Positions 33,473-41,595 are shown, numbered from the stretch's first letter. The stretch: DNA of 64,000 nt from Brucella pseudogrignonensis (GCF_002252525.1 NZ_NNRM01000047.1:1-64000), one strand, 5' to 3'. Numbers and translations: made by a program. Notes: generated by a model from the sequence alone, not told the origin.

Positions 33473-33934
33473 ATGCATTACAAATTTATCAAGTTCGGCC
33501 CGGAAGGCTTTCCGCTATTTTATTATTGCGAAGAAACCTATCCGCCTGTTGGCAATGATGCTGGCGAACATATCGCGGTCAATACAGACATTCCGCATGA
33601 CGCGGTTCCCGTAAGCGACGAACAGTGGCAGAAAGCGCAGTCGATGGACCTATGGCGCGCTTCTGATGGCTCTTTGACAAGCCCGCCATTGCCGGAGCCT
33701 GTCGAGCCAGATCCGGTCGTTACGATTCTGCCAGCCATCACTCTGTGGGAAAGAATGACGGAAGATGAAGCTGTAGCTGTAAGCGAAGCAATGAAAACGC
33801 AATCAGTACGCACAATTGAAATATTCAGAAACGCTTCAACTTTCCGCTCAGATCACGAGCTTTGGCCGCTGCTTGAGCAGATGGCTGCTAATCTGTTTGG
33901 TGAGGCGCGGGCGGCTGAGTTGCTGGCAGATTAA
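33473..33934 (+). CDS. Tail fibre assembly-like protein
   Basis: 153 aa. KFIKFGPEGFPLFYYCEETYPP and IPHDAVPVSDEQWQKAQ resemble tail fibre assembly chaperones; placed directly after the fibre. The proline-rich central linker PPLPEPVEPDPV is typical. GGAAC SD weak. Confidence 0.72.
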   Translation: MHYKFIKFGPEGFPLFYYCEETYPPVGNDAGEHIAVNTDIPHDAVPVSDEQWQKAQSMDLWRASDGSLTSPPLPEPVEPDPVVTILPAITLWERMTEDEAVAVSEAMKTQSVRTIEIFRNASTFRSDHELWPLLEQMAANLFGEARAAELLAD

Positions 33935-34600
33935 AAGCCCCAGCAGATCCCCATCCGCCGGGGCTACGCAGTTCGATAGTCACGTCTCTATATTGACCTG
34001 CGCCAGTAGAATTTACACCGGCACCAAAACAAAGAAAACCCCGGCACGTATTGCGACCGTACCGGGGCTTAGTGCGCTGAAGGTCTGATATTCACCAACG
34101 CTCGAACAGAATAACAAGGCTACCACAAAAAGAAAACCCCGAACGACGGTAGGTCAAATCCGGGGTTACACCTCGGGCAACTATGACGGGCGGCCTTTGG
34201 TGCGGCTTCATCATCTCATAATAACGCCAAAAGAAAAGCCCCGGCGTGTTGAATGAAGGAAGCACTAGCCGGGGCTGCGCCAAGACAGCTTGCGGACAAT
34301 CTCAGCGCAAAATCTCAATAACAAATAACGCGGAAAAGAAAAGCCCCGACCGGTTGTGTGCGATCGGGGCCATGCGAGCCATCCGATTGCGTCGTTAAGG
34401 TTGGCTCGCGCGAGTCGAGTTTACACTCACCGCAGATTGAAGAAAACCCCGGCAGGCGGGCAGCCATGAACCGGGGTTACTCACTGGTGCAACTCGAGCA
34501 ATGCTTCGATCCGGTGAATAACAAAGATCTAGTGTCGCATATCTCAGCGTCAAGAGTTGGAAAAAGCAAAAACCCCAGCCGGAGGGAACCAACTGGGGTT
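33933..34600 (-). repeat. Tandem array of seven terminator-like hairpins
   Basis: No gene over 890 bp (33,935-34,824). Seven stems spaced about 60-130 bp apart: AGCCCC/GGGGCT (33936-33965), CCCCGG/CCGGGG (34039-34067), AACCCCG/CGGGGTT (34135-34167), AGCCCCGGC/GCCGGGGCT (34237-34276), GCCCCGA/TCGGGGC (34343-34370), AACCCCGG/CCGGGGTT (34445-34478), AACCCCAG/CTGGGGTT (34571-34600). Each has an A-tract before the left arm and no T-tract after the right arm, so each reads as an intrinsic terminator only on the minus strand. Arms co-vary and loops differ. Flanks also share GTTTACACTC and ATCTCATAA blocks. Confidence 0.8.
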
Positions 34601-34824
34601 ACTCACTTTGCACTCAAGCGGGGGCTGTGATGCTGTGAATAACCGCTATTTAGAGCGAAACGTTGAGGTGTCAATGGACGAGAGATCGAATTCTTTTCAC
34701 TGACACTTGGTGCGCCATATAGCGATTGGAAAAGTAATTTTTTCTGTCTGCAGAGTTATAATTGTCTATTGCAACGCGGTTAGCTTAATTAGATAGGGAA
34801 AGGAGGTGAAGTTTTCCTCGAAAA

Positions 34825-36045
34825 ATGGAGAGTTGTCGGTTGGCGCCACTTACGGACCAGAATGGAAAACTAGCCATCTTCATCAAATCGTTGAAGGGAG
34901 GCGGTGCCGAAAGATCAACTGTGAATCTTGCTAATGCTCTTGCTGCGTCGGGCGTCGATGTCGATCTTTTGGTAGTTGATGAAAAAGGCGTTTTCCATGA
35001 TCTGGTTTCCGACAAAGTTAATTTTATCAGGCTACGCCAAGCCTCCTTCGTCCAAACAATGCGTAGTCTGTGGCGATATCCGATGGACTTATTATACCTG
35101 CTGCGACTAATCGTTATTCCCAGCTCACCAAAGCCCGCAGCTGCAGTGCCGGCTTTGGCTGATTATCTTCGCAAAACTCGGCCCCGAGCGCTACTGACTG
35201 CTCTAGATTATGGTAACATCGCAGCGGTCGTTGCACGAACGGTGTCAGATGTGGATACACGCATCGTTATAGGCCAACGAAACCAATTGGGTGAAGGTTA
35301 TATCGGGCGAGCAAAATGGCGTCAGAAACACGTAGCCCCAACGCTAAGGTATTTTTTTGAACGCGCCGATGCAATTGTTTCTGTTTCAAAGGGCGTTTCT
35401 AAAGATCTCGGCGAAGCTTTAAAATTACCTGATCATCAGCTTCATGCCGTTTACAATGCTGTATACAATTCGACACTTGAAAAACAATCATTGGAAGACA
35501 TGCAGCATGTCTGGTTTAACAATAAAGAAATCCCCGTAATTATCGCGGTAGGGAAGCTGAAGCCCCAAAAGGATTTTGAAACACTAATAAAAGCGTTTGC
35601 ACTAGTCCGAACCAAACTTAAAGCTCGTCTGATCATATTGGGCGAAGGTCCAATGCTCTCAGATCTCAACCTATTGGTAGAGAAGTTAAATATCTCAGAT
35701 CATGTTATATTTGAGGGCTTCGTTCAAAATCCGTTTAAGTACATGCGCAACGCTGATTTATTTGTTCTGTCCTCGAAGTATGAGGGGCTGCCTGGTGTTT
35801 TAGTCCAAGCTCTAGCCTGTGGTTGCCCTGTCGTGAGCACGGACTGTCCGAGCGGACCCAGAGAAATTCTTGAGAACGGAAAGTACGGTCCACTTGTTCC
35901 TGTTGCAGATGCGAATGCCTTAGCAACTGCCATCATCTCACAACTTCAGACCCGGCACGATCGTGATTATCTGCAAATCAGAGGACGGAGCTTCTCTGAA
36001 GAAGAGGCTGTGCGAGGCTACCTAAGGGTTTTACTCGGAAACTAA
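34825..36045 (+). CDS. Glycosyltransferase family 4 protein (lysogenic conversion candidate)
   Basis: 406 aa. N-terminal nucleotide-sugar enzyme start FIKSLKGGGAERSTVNLANAL; C-terminal GT4 domain with VGKLKPQKDFETLIKAFA, ILGEGPM, FVQNPFKYMRNADLFVLSS, YEGLPGVLVQALACGCPVVS and the EX7E-like region. Retaining transferase acting on lipopolysaccharide or capsule sugars. It is more A/T rich than neighbours (AT-rich upstream), stands alone between hairpin clusters, and is not a structural gene, so a serotype-conversion or superinfection-exclusion role is likely (inference). SD AAAGGAGGTG is 15 nt away, longer than usual. Confidence 0.88.
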   Translation: MESCRLAPLTDQNGKLAIFIKSLKGGGAERSTVNLANALAASGVDVDLLVVDEKGVFHDLVSDKVNFIRLRQASFVQTMRSLWRYPMDLLYLLRLIVIPSSPKPAAAVPALADYLRKTRPRALLTALDYGNIAAVVARTVSDVDTRIVIGQRNQLGEGYIGRAKWRQKHVAPTLRYFFERADAIVSVSKGVSKDLGEALKLPDHQLHAVYNAVYNSTLEKQSLEDMQHVWFNNKEIPVIIAVGKLKPQKDFETLIKAFALVRTKLKARLIILGEGPMLSDLNLLVEKLNISDHVIFEGFVQNPFKYMRNADLFVLSSKYEGLPGVLVQALACGCPVVSTDCPSGPREILENGKYGPLVPVADANALATAIISQLQTRHDRDYLQIRGRSFSEEEAVRGYLRVLLGN

Positions 36046-36091
36046 GCGTTGAGCGCAAGTCCATGAACTTTTACTTTTGGGCAGAAATAAA

Positions 36092-36128
36092 AAGCCCCAG
36101 CTCGTGGGTATCTTTAACGAGCTGAGGC
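36092..36128 (-). repeat. Isolated terminator-like hairpin of the same family (unit 8)
   Basis: GCC-C-AGCTCGT/ACGAGCT-G-AGGC with an A-tract on the left and no T-tract on the right. Part of the gene-free stretch 36,046-36,619, which also holds unit 9. A conserved ATCTTCTCACA sequence follows about 45 bp downstream. Confidence 0.65.
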
Positions 36129-36428
36129 CATGCGTACAGCCTGTCTGCGGTGACGTCGATACGCATCAGTATCTTCTCACAAATGCGTGCCAATGCAATG
36201 TACGGTAGCGTACAGAGAGGCGATAGTTTCAATCTCGCTGTACCCACAAAATCACGAGACATAATAGGCCGAACCCTACCATCGATATTGCCAAAGCCAT
36301 ATTGATAACGCTGATCCAGTCCATGATCCCCTCCTGATACAAAAGACGATGCTACAGTCTGCAGTTGAAATTCTCAAGCCGTGCAACGAACTGAGCAGAA
36401 GCCGCGAGTTCATCGCCGGTCAATAAAA

Positions 36429-36460
36429 AAGCCCCGACGAGACGGATCAAGTCGGAGCTT
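36429..36460 (-). repeat. Isolated terminator-like hairpin of the same family (unit 9)
   Basis: AAGCCCCGAC/GTCGGAGCTT with one C-A mismatch. Followed 40 bp on by TTTCATCATCTCATAA, the same block that follows the third hairpin of the 34-kb array (TTCATCATCTCATAA near 34,207). Confidence 0.65.
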
Positions 36461-36619
36461 TGCGCTAGGCAGTATTTGGCAGACCGTCTTTGCGCGGTTT
36501 CATCATCTCATAAATCCCCGCCTAATCAATGTACGAAACCGTACAGATAGGTGCATTTCCTACCGAGGGCCGCACTAAAACTGCTTGCCTTCCGCAAATA
36601 CAATTCCAAGGACAATCAA

Positions 36620-37483
36620 ATGAACAAAACAACGTTCTTCGCGTATGCGAGGCGCGCGCCTTTTGGCGGCCGTTTGAGCCAGGCTCAGGTTGATGGCACA
36701 TCGGCTATCTTGGCCGAAGCTGAGCGCCGTAATCTGCCCGACGAGCAGATCGCTTATATCCTAGCGACTGTCTTCCACGAGACAGGCGGCAAGATGCATC
36801 CGGTTGTCGAGAATCTGAATTACACCAGTGCGGCGCAAATTCGGAAGACATGGCCGAAGCGTTTTTCGTCGATCGCGGCAGCCCAGCCTTATGTTCGCCA
36901 GCCTCAAAAGCTTGCAAACAAGGTCTACGGCGGTCGCATGGGTAACGACAGCGTTAACGAGGGCTGGACTTATCGCGGACGCGGCCTGCCTCAGATCACT
37001 GGCGAGGACAATTACAAAAAGTTCGGTATTGCCGATGCACCTGAGAAGGCGCTGGAGCTCGGAACAGCAATCCGCATCCTCTTTGAAGGCATGGTGTTGG
37101 GCAAGTTCACGGGGCGCAAACTGAGTGACTTTTTCGGCAAGGGCAAAGCGGATCCTGAAGGCGCGCGTGTTATCGTCAACGGTACGGACAAGGCAACGCT
37201 TATCGCCGGCTATTACCGCAACTTCCTCGACAGTCTGATTGCTGCGCGCGAAATGAAAGCCGTCGCTCCTGATGACGCCAAGTCTGATGACGTGCCTTTG
37301 CTTCAGGATAAGACGGTGCAGACCATCGTCGCAGCTGGCGGCGGTACGTTTGTGACTGGCCTTATTGGTGCGGTTTCGAACCCTTGGGCTTTCCTGACTG
37401 TCGCGCTTGTGCTCGTCGCTATCGGTGGCGGTTTCTGGCTTTGGCATACAGGCAGGCTAGAATTGAAGAGGGTGGCGGCGTGA
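36620..37483 (+). CDS. Endolysin, glycoside hydrolase family 19-like, with C-terminal membrane helix
   Basis: 287 aa. ATVFHETGGKMHPVVEN carries the catalytic Glu of the family 19 lysozyme/chitinase fold; second motif YRGRGLPQITGEDNYKKFG. C-terminal helix WAFLTVALVLVAIGGGFWLW (about residues 255-275) anchors it to the inner membrane, unusual for a soluble lysin and suggesting a signal-anchor or pinholin-type release. SD AAGGAC 8 nt before ATG 36620. First gene of the lysis cassette. Confidence 0.9.
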   Translation: MNKTTFFAYARRAPFGGRLSQAQVDGTSAILAEAERRNLPDEQIAYILATVFHETGGKMHPVVENLNYTSAAQIRKTWPKRFSSIAAAQPYVRQPQKLANKVYGGRMGNDSVNEGWTYRGRGLPQITGEDNYKKFGIADAPEKALELGTAIRILFEGMVLGKFTGRKLSDFFGKGKADPEGARVIVNGTDKATLIAGYYRNFLDSLIAAREMKAVAPDDAKSDDVPLLQDKTVQTIVAAGGGTFVTGLIGAVSNPWAFLTVALVLVAIGGGFWLWHTGRLELKRVAA

Positions 37484-37716
37484 TGTGGCTCGCAACCATG
37501 AAGGCACGCATGACAGCCTACGCCGTTGCTCTTAGCGCGGCGCTGGCCGTCCTTGTCGGCGCGTATCTCAAAGGGCGGTTTGACAGCAAAACGGCTCAGA
37601 CCGCGCGCGACGCACAATCCGCAACCAAAGCAAGGAAGATAGAAAATGAAGTCAGCCGTCTTGATGACAGCGCTGTTGACGCTCGGCTTGCTAAGTGGAT
37701 GCGCGACAAGCGGTAA
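37483..37716 (+). CDS. Inner-membrane spanin (Rz-like)
   Basis: 77 aa from ATG 37483 (TGATG overlap with the endolysin). One N-terminal membrane helix (AYAVALSAALAVLVGAYLKG) followed by a short charged periplasmic coiled coil. Pairs with the overlapping lipoprotein, the usual Rz/Rz1 arrangement, to fuse inner and outer membranes at lysis. Shorter than Rz of lambda (153 aa). Confidence 0.83.
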   Translation: MWLATMKARMTAYAVALSAALAVLVGAYLKGRFDSKTAQTARDAQSATKARKIENEVSRLDDSAVDARLAKWMRDKR

Positions 37717-37831
37717 TTACTGTGATGTGGCGCGGGTGATCTACGCCAGCCACGACGACACATCAGAAACCAAGCGCCAGATCCTGGCCGAGAATGAGAA
37801 AATGGAAAAGCTGTGCGGGGTACAGCCTTGA
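37646..37831 (+). CDS. Outer-membrane spanin lipoprotein (Rz1-like)
   Basis: 61 aa. Signal peptide with lipobox LLSGC (Cys at about residue 19) followed by a mature part of 42 residues with two further Cys. It starts inside the Rz-like gene in another frame, the classic embedded Rz1 configuration. AGGAAG lies 8 nt before ATG. Confidence 0.85.
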   Translation: MKSAVLMTALLTLGLLSGCATSGNYCDVARVIYASHDDTSETKRQILAENEKMEKLCGVQP

Positions 37832-37833
37832 GT

Positions 37834-38016
37834 TCAGTTGCCCAAAGGCTCAGTCACTCCTGGGGTTTGCTCTTTCGGCACGAACGCCCGTCTTTCTTCG
37901 TACTTCACAATGAAGACTATAGCTGCCAATGCAACAACCACCGGCACCGCGATGCATAAAACCCGCAGAACCGCACCGAAGATTTCGCCAATCAAACTGT
38001 TCGACACCTGTCTCAT
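37834..38016 (-). CDS. Possible small membrane protein
   Basis: 60 aa with one strong membrane helix (FGAVLRVLCIAVPVVVALAAIVFIV). Opposite to the lysis genes and without a clear SD. Hydrophobicity could also arise by chance from GC-skewed coding DNA; kept at low confidence. Confidence 0.35.
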   Translation of the reverse strand: MRQVSNSLIGEIFGAVLRVLCIAVPVVVALAAIVFIVKYEERRAFVPKEQTPGVTEPLGN

Positions 38017-38095
38017 GCCGCAATCATATCAGCAAAGACCTTAAGCGAACACAAAGGGGCACATTAACTATGTTTAATCTAAAGAGAAACGAAGC

Positions 38096-38431
38096 ATGAC
38101 CGGGCCTGAAATCATGGGCGTTGTCGGCTTCATCGTGATGCTGTTTGGCTTTTTCTTTGGCCTTTGGAAGTACGTCGACAGCAAGATAAACGCCGCGAGA
38201 AACGAAACAGCCGCCAAAGCTGACGCAGCCACAGCGCTCGCCGCACTAACGCGGCAGGAGCTGTCAGATTATAAACTGCGCGCGGCCGAAACCTTCGCGA
38301 CAAAGGCCGGGATGCAGGAACAGACGTCGCAGATCATGCGCGCAATCGAAAGCGTTGCAAACCGCATTGATGGACTTACCGAGCGCATGGACCGTGTGTT
38401 TGAGCAGAAGACGACGCGGGCGAGGGGGTAG
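38096..38431 (+). CDS. Single-span membrane protein, holin-like
   Basis: 111 aa. N-terminal membrane helix IMGVVGFIVMLFGFFFGLW, then alanine-rich coiled coil with TFATKAGMQEQTSQIMRAIESVANRIDGLTERMD. Follows the spanin pair. Could be a holin or antiholin, or an accessory coiled-coil protein; no sequence feature decides this. Confidence 0.65.
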   Translation: MTGPEIMGVVGFIVMLFGFFFGLWKYVDSKINAARNETAAKADAATALAALTRQELSDYKLRAAETFATKAGMQEQTSQIMRAIESVANRIDGLTERMDRVFEQKTTRARG

Positions 38432-38565
38432 GGCAGTAACCCGACAGGAATTAATGAGTTCGCGTAATGGATCAACATTAGCTAGGTAAAACATCGTGCG
38501 GCGACTTCCCGCCAGATCAAAAAACAAGCTATTGTTTCATCTCGTGTGGATCGTGGTACTTCTCA

Positions 38566-38796
38566 CTAATGTCGTTTACGTGCCCTCTTCTTTTTTGCCA
38601 CTGGAGGAACAATAGTTTGTTCATATTCCATCCGAGCTTTCCTGAGGCGCAAGGTCTTTGCAATTCGAGCATCTGTCTCGACCTTTTGAATGGAACGTGC
38701 AGTACGATCTATTCTCTCTGCGATCGACTCTTTAACAGATGAGGTTGGCTTAAAGAGTGTCTCTTTTGTGTGGGTTGGTTGCATTTCAATGGACAT
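38566..38796 (-). CDS. Small basic hypothetical protein
   Basis: 76 aa from ATG 38796, chosen for AAAGGA 9 nt upstream. Starts MSIEMQPTHTKETLFKPTSS and ends in a lysine/arginine-rich tail (VAKKKRARKRH). Same orientation as the cold-shock gene 110 bp upstream, possibly one transcript. Function unknown. Confidence 0.5.
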   Translation of the reverse strand: MSIEMQPTHTKETLFKPTSSVKESIAERIDRTARSIQKVETDARIAKTLRLRKARMEYEQTIVPPVAKKKRARKRH

Positions 38797-38904
38797 AAAA
38801 GAATTCCTTTTTAAATAAAAAAGGTCAGGCATTGCCTGACCTGTAAAGTAAACTTCTTTCAACAGTGCCAGTACATCCGTGGTCAAAGGAAAGAAGGATA
38901 ATAT

Positions 38905-39114
38905 TTATGCAGGCTGGAGGTTACCAGCCGACATCCTGCCCGACTTGTTGTCGCGTTCCAGATCGTAGCCGATTTTCTGGCCTTCGATGAGTTCGCGCAT
39001 TCCGGCGCGCTCGACAGCAGATATGTGAACAAACGCATGGAGGCCGCCATTATCAGGCTGAATGAAGCCGAAGCCCTTGGTGGAATCGAACCATTTAACT
39101 GTGCCAGTGCTCAT
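38905..39114 (-). CDS. Cold-shock domain protein
   Basis: 69 aa, full CspA length. RNP1 KGFGFIQPD and RNP2 variant AFVHISAVE are present; begins MSTGTVKWFDSTKGFG. Binds single-stranded RNA/DNA. ATG 39114 has AAAGGG 7-9 nt upstream; an upstream in-frame start is less likely. A long leader is expected (next feature). A phage-carried copy is unusual and may regulate phage or host mRNA. Confidence 0.92.
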   Translation of the reverse strand: MSTGTVKWFDSTKGFGFIQPDNGGLHAFVHISAVERAGMRELIEGQKIGYDLERDNKSGRMSAGNLQPA

Positions 39115-39486
39115 AAAGAACCCTTTCATAGCAATAAAGATAGCAGCACGCATTTGCGTGACGCAAAGTGATAACGATTTTTAAAAGGGGGTTCGTTCAG
39201 GGCGCGTTGCTAAACGCGCAATAAGCAAAACACATCAAGAAAACATCGATAAATATTGCATAAAGATTTATTTTGCTTTTGTCAAATTATATTTATTTTT
39301 GTTATTAAAATGACAATCGTAGTTAGCTTTTTTAAATGTATTTATTTGTTAATTATTTTAACAGTTGCGAAAGACGATCTTTGAAAAGGTAGCTCAGGTA
39401 TTTGCCAGTCAGAGAATTAGGGACTTGCTGCCGTTATTTCGGCGCAAACCTGTTGACGCCTCTTTCACTTTCACCAAAATGACAAA
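39115..39486. promoter_or_regulatory. A/T-rich divergent regulatory region
   Basis: Between cspA-like (-) and the metallophosphoesterase (+). Bases 39,230-39,370 are strongly A/T with runs such as TTAATTATTTTAAC and several TTTATTT blocks, unlike anything else in the prophage. It probably contains the cold-shock gene promoter and a long 5' leader, and may be a target of a xenogeneic silencer such as MucR. No single promoter can be fixed. Confidence 0.45.
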
Positions 39487-39525
39487 TTGCGGGCTACCAA
39501 CCCGCAAACCAACCAACACGAGGAG
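39487..39525 (+). promoter_or_regulatory. Hairpin plus ACACGAGGAG ribosome-binding site (copy 4)
   Basis: Perfect stem TTGCGGG (39487-39493) / CCCGCAA (39501-39507), loop CTACCAA, 12 nt before GAGGAG (39520-39525), ATG at 39531. Strongest member together with copy 5. Confidence 0.7.
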
Positions 39526-39530
39526 ACTGT

Positions 39531-40814
39531 ATGTCCAATGACAGACAGCGGGCGAACACGCGCCTTTCAAAACAAGAACTAACCCGCCGTGTTGCTGCGT
39601 ATCAGCAGCACGGCACGATAACGAAGGCTGCGGCCGCATGTGGCATCAAGAAGTCTGCATTTCACGACAGCATTAAACGCGCGGCTGAGCTTGGGTTGAT
39701 GGGTCCGAAGGAAACGCTGCCCGGCTATGCAATCAAAAGCCTGACCGAAACGCCTAACGGCACCTACATGCGCCAGACGAAAGAGGCTGGCCCTGTTTAT
39801 GAAGCGACTGCCGGTCTAGCGGTCAAAGGCAAGACGACGCTCGTTAACAGCGAAGGCCGCATCGTCACTCAGCACATCATGGAACGCGCGGACGCCGACC
39901 AACAGCGTGCAGCAATCACGGCCATGGTTGAAGCGATAAAAGAAGATTTGCCGCGCGTTTCGATTATGCCGGCGCCAAAGGGGTGTCGCGAGGATCTGTT
40001 GAATCAGTTCACGATCACTGACAACCATTTCGGCATGATGTCGTGGCGCGAAGAAACTGGCAGCGATTACGATCTGCGGATTGCCGAGCAGCTATTGCTT
40101 GATTGGTTCTCTGCGGCTGTGGCACAGGCTCCCGACGCTCATACGGCCATTCTGGCGCAGTTGGGCGACCTTATGCATCACGATGCACTTGAAAGCGTCA
40201 CGCCTGCCCACAAGCATGTTCTGGACGCGGATAGCCGCCTCCAGAAAGTCATTCGCATTGTGATCCGCACGATCCGCCGCATAATTGATATGCTGTTGCA
40301 GAAGCATGAGCGGGTTCATGTAGTAATGGCGTCGGGCAACCATGACCCAGCCTCATCTGCATGGCTGCGTGAAATGCTGGCCGTACTGTACGAGAACGAG
40401 CCGCGCATCACTGTTGATAATTCACCCAGCCTCTATTACGCCTTCGAGTGGGGCAGCACGATGCTGGCCTATCACCACGGGCATAAGCGCGGTGTCGCAA
40501 ATATCGAGGGCACGATTGCAGGCATGTTTCGCGGGATGTTCGGTCGCTCACTACAAGCCTACGTGCATATAGGTCACAGACACAGCGACGATGCCAGAAA
40601 AGGCACGCTGATGTATGTCGAGCAGCATGAAACGCTCGCGGCACCAGACGCTTATGCAGCTGGCGGCGGGTGGCTGTCAGGCCGATCAGCAAAGCGAATA
40701 ACCTATAGCAAGCAGTTCGGTGAAGTCGGTCGCGACATTCTACGGCCCGAGATGGTCGCAGGTAAGTATGCGGCGGCAAATGATAATGCGGAAAGTCAAA
40801 GGGCTGCAGCCTAA
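39531..40814 (+). CDS. Metallophosphoesterase with N-terminal HTH-like region
   Basis: 427 aa. Residues about 10-60 look like a helix-turn-helix (YQQHGTITKAAAACGIKKSAFHDSIKRAAELG). The phosphoesterase motifs follow: ITDNHFG (D-x-H), LGDLMHHDALE (GD), ASGNHDP, YHHGHKRG and HIGHRH. Metal-dependent hydrolysis of a phosphoester; nucleic acid or nucleotide substrates are likely in a phage. Fusion of DNA-binding and phosphoesterase domains is notable. Ends AANDN plus eight residues. Confidence 0.86.
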   Translation: MSNDRQRANTRLSKQELTRRVAAYQQHGTITKAAAACGIKKSAFHDSIKRAAELGLMGPKETLPGYAIKSLTETPNGTYMRQTKEAGPVYEATAGLAVKGKTTLVNSEGRIVTQHIMERADADQQRAAITAMVEAIKEDLPRVSIMPAPKGCREDLLNQFTITDNHFGMMSWREETGSDYDLRIAEQLLLDWFSAAVAQAPDAHTAILAQLGDLMHHDALESVTPAHKHVLDADSRLQKVIRIVIRTIRRIIDMLLQKHERVHVVMASGNHDPASSAWLREMLAVLYENEPRITVDNSPSLYYAFEWGSTMLAYHHGHKRGVANIEGTIAGMFRGMFGRSLQAYVHIGHRHSDDARKGTLMYVEQHETLAAPDAYAAGGGWLSGRSAKRITYSKQFGEVGRDILRPEMVAGKYAAANDNAESQRAAA

Positions 40815-40817
40815 CTG

Positions 40818-41054
40818 TCAGCCCTTTTGGGACGCTAGATAGTCTGCAACGGCCGCTCGAATTTCAGTTTCAAGTTGGTTGGTTTGTGCCAAGATTTCTT
40901 TCATGGCTAAATCCTTATTGTCGATGAAAGGGGAATGCATTGTTCCGTCCAATGGTGGAGCTATCGGGCCATATTCCACGACCACTTTCTTTCCGGAGAA
41001 CTGCACAGTGATGGATGCTGAGTTCCCAATGTACTTGGCATCTAATATTTGCAT
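40818..41054 (-). CDS. Small hypothetical protein
   Basis: 78 aa, start ATG 41054 with GGGAGG 6 nt upstream. MQILDAKYIGNSASITVQFS is strand-like; the rest is acidic and helical. The reading frame continues upstream to 41186 with a lipobox-like GLVLSGC, but that would overlap the hairpin/RBS of the opposite gene and has no SD. Stop converges with the phosphoesterase, 3 bp apart. Confidence 0.5.
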   Translation of the reverse strand: MQILDAKYIGNSASITVQFSGKKVVVEYGPIAPPLDGTMHSPFIDNKDLAMKEILAQTNQLETEIRAAVADYLASQKG

Positions 41055-41118
41055 ATCGGCCTCCCTGATTGTTTGTCCACTGTAGGCTTGGAAACCGCAT
41101 CCAGACAATACCAACCCC

Positions 41119-41158
41119 ACGCCGCCCACCAAGCGGCGTAACACCACAACACGAGGAG
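41119..41158 (+). promoter_or_regulatory. Hairpin plus ACACGAGGAG ribosome-binding site (copy 5)
   Basis: Perfect 7-bp stem ACGCCGC (41119-41125) / GCGGCGT (41133-41139), loop CCACCAA, 13 nt before GAGGAG (41153-41158), ATG at 41164. Confidence 0.7.
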
Positions 41159-41163
41159 AGAAT

Positions 41164-41595
41164 ATGCTTGAAGAAGCAGAAGACAAAGCTGCGCGTGCAT
41201 CTGTTGAAGGTCGGCAGTTAAGAACAGGGGTTATAAGGTGCCCGCCAAAACCTTATAACGTCAACCGCCAACCACTCATCATCATCGAAACGCCGTATAG
41301 CGGCGACGTGGAAGCCAACACCGCATATGCACGGTATTGCCTCTTAGACAGCCTAAGGCGAGGCGAGGCACCGATTGCCAGCCATTTGCTGCACACGCAA
41401 GTGTTGGACGATATGCGGCCCGATGAACGATCGTTGGGCATTGAGGCCGCTCTTGCCTGGTATCGCGTGGCTACGAAATGCGTTGTTTACTCTGATCGTG
41501 GTATCAGCGCCGGAATGACGATGGGCATCGATCGAGCGATGCAGCACGATGTGGCAGTTGAGTACCGAAGCATTGAGAATAGGGCAGCGGCGTGA
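41164..41595 (+). CDS. Nucleoside 2-deoxyribosyltransferase-like protein (DUF7768/DUF4406-like)
   Basis: 143 aa. IIETPYSGDVEANTAYARYC, SHLLHTQVLDD, GIEAALAWYRVATKCVVYSDRGIS, and SAGMTMGIDRAMQHDVAVEYR match the Rossmann-like deoxyribosyltransferase-related fold seen in many phages. Probably acts on nucleotides or nucleosides; substrate unknown. First gene of a five-gene + strand operon with overlapping ends. Confidence 0.75.
   Translation: MLEEAEDKAARASVEGRQLRTGVIRCPPKPYNVNRQPLIIIETPYSGDVEANTAYARYCLLDSLRRGEAPIASHLLHTQVLDDMRPDERSLGIEAALAWYRVATKCVVYSDRGISAGMTMGIDRAMQHDVAVEYRSIENRAAA

Noticed and set aside
33933-34600. CRISPR-like periodic array
   Set aside because: The repeated unit is a co-varying hairpin, not identical repeats, spacing is irregular and no cas genes are near.
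40818-41186. Longer lipoprotein version of the 78-aa gene
   Set aside because: The extension overlaps the opposite hairpin/RBS and lacks an SD, while GGGAGG precedes the internal ATG at 41054.
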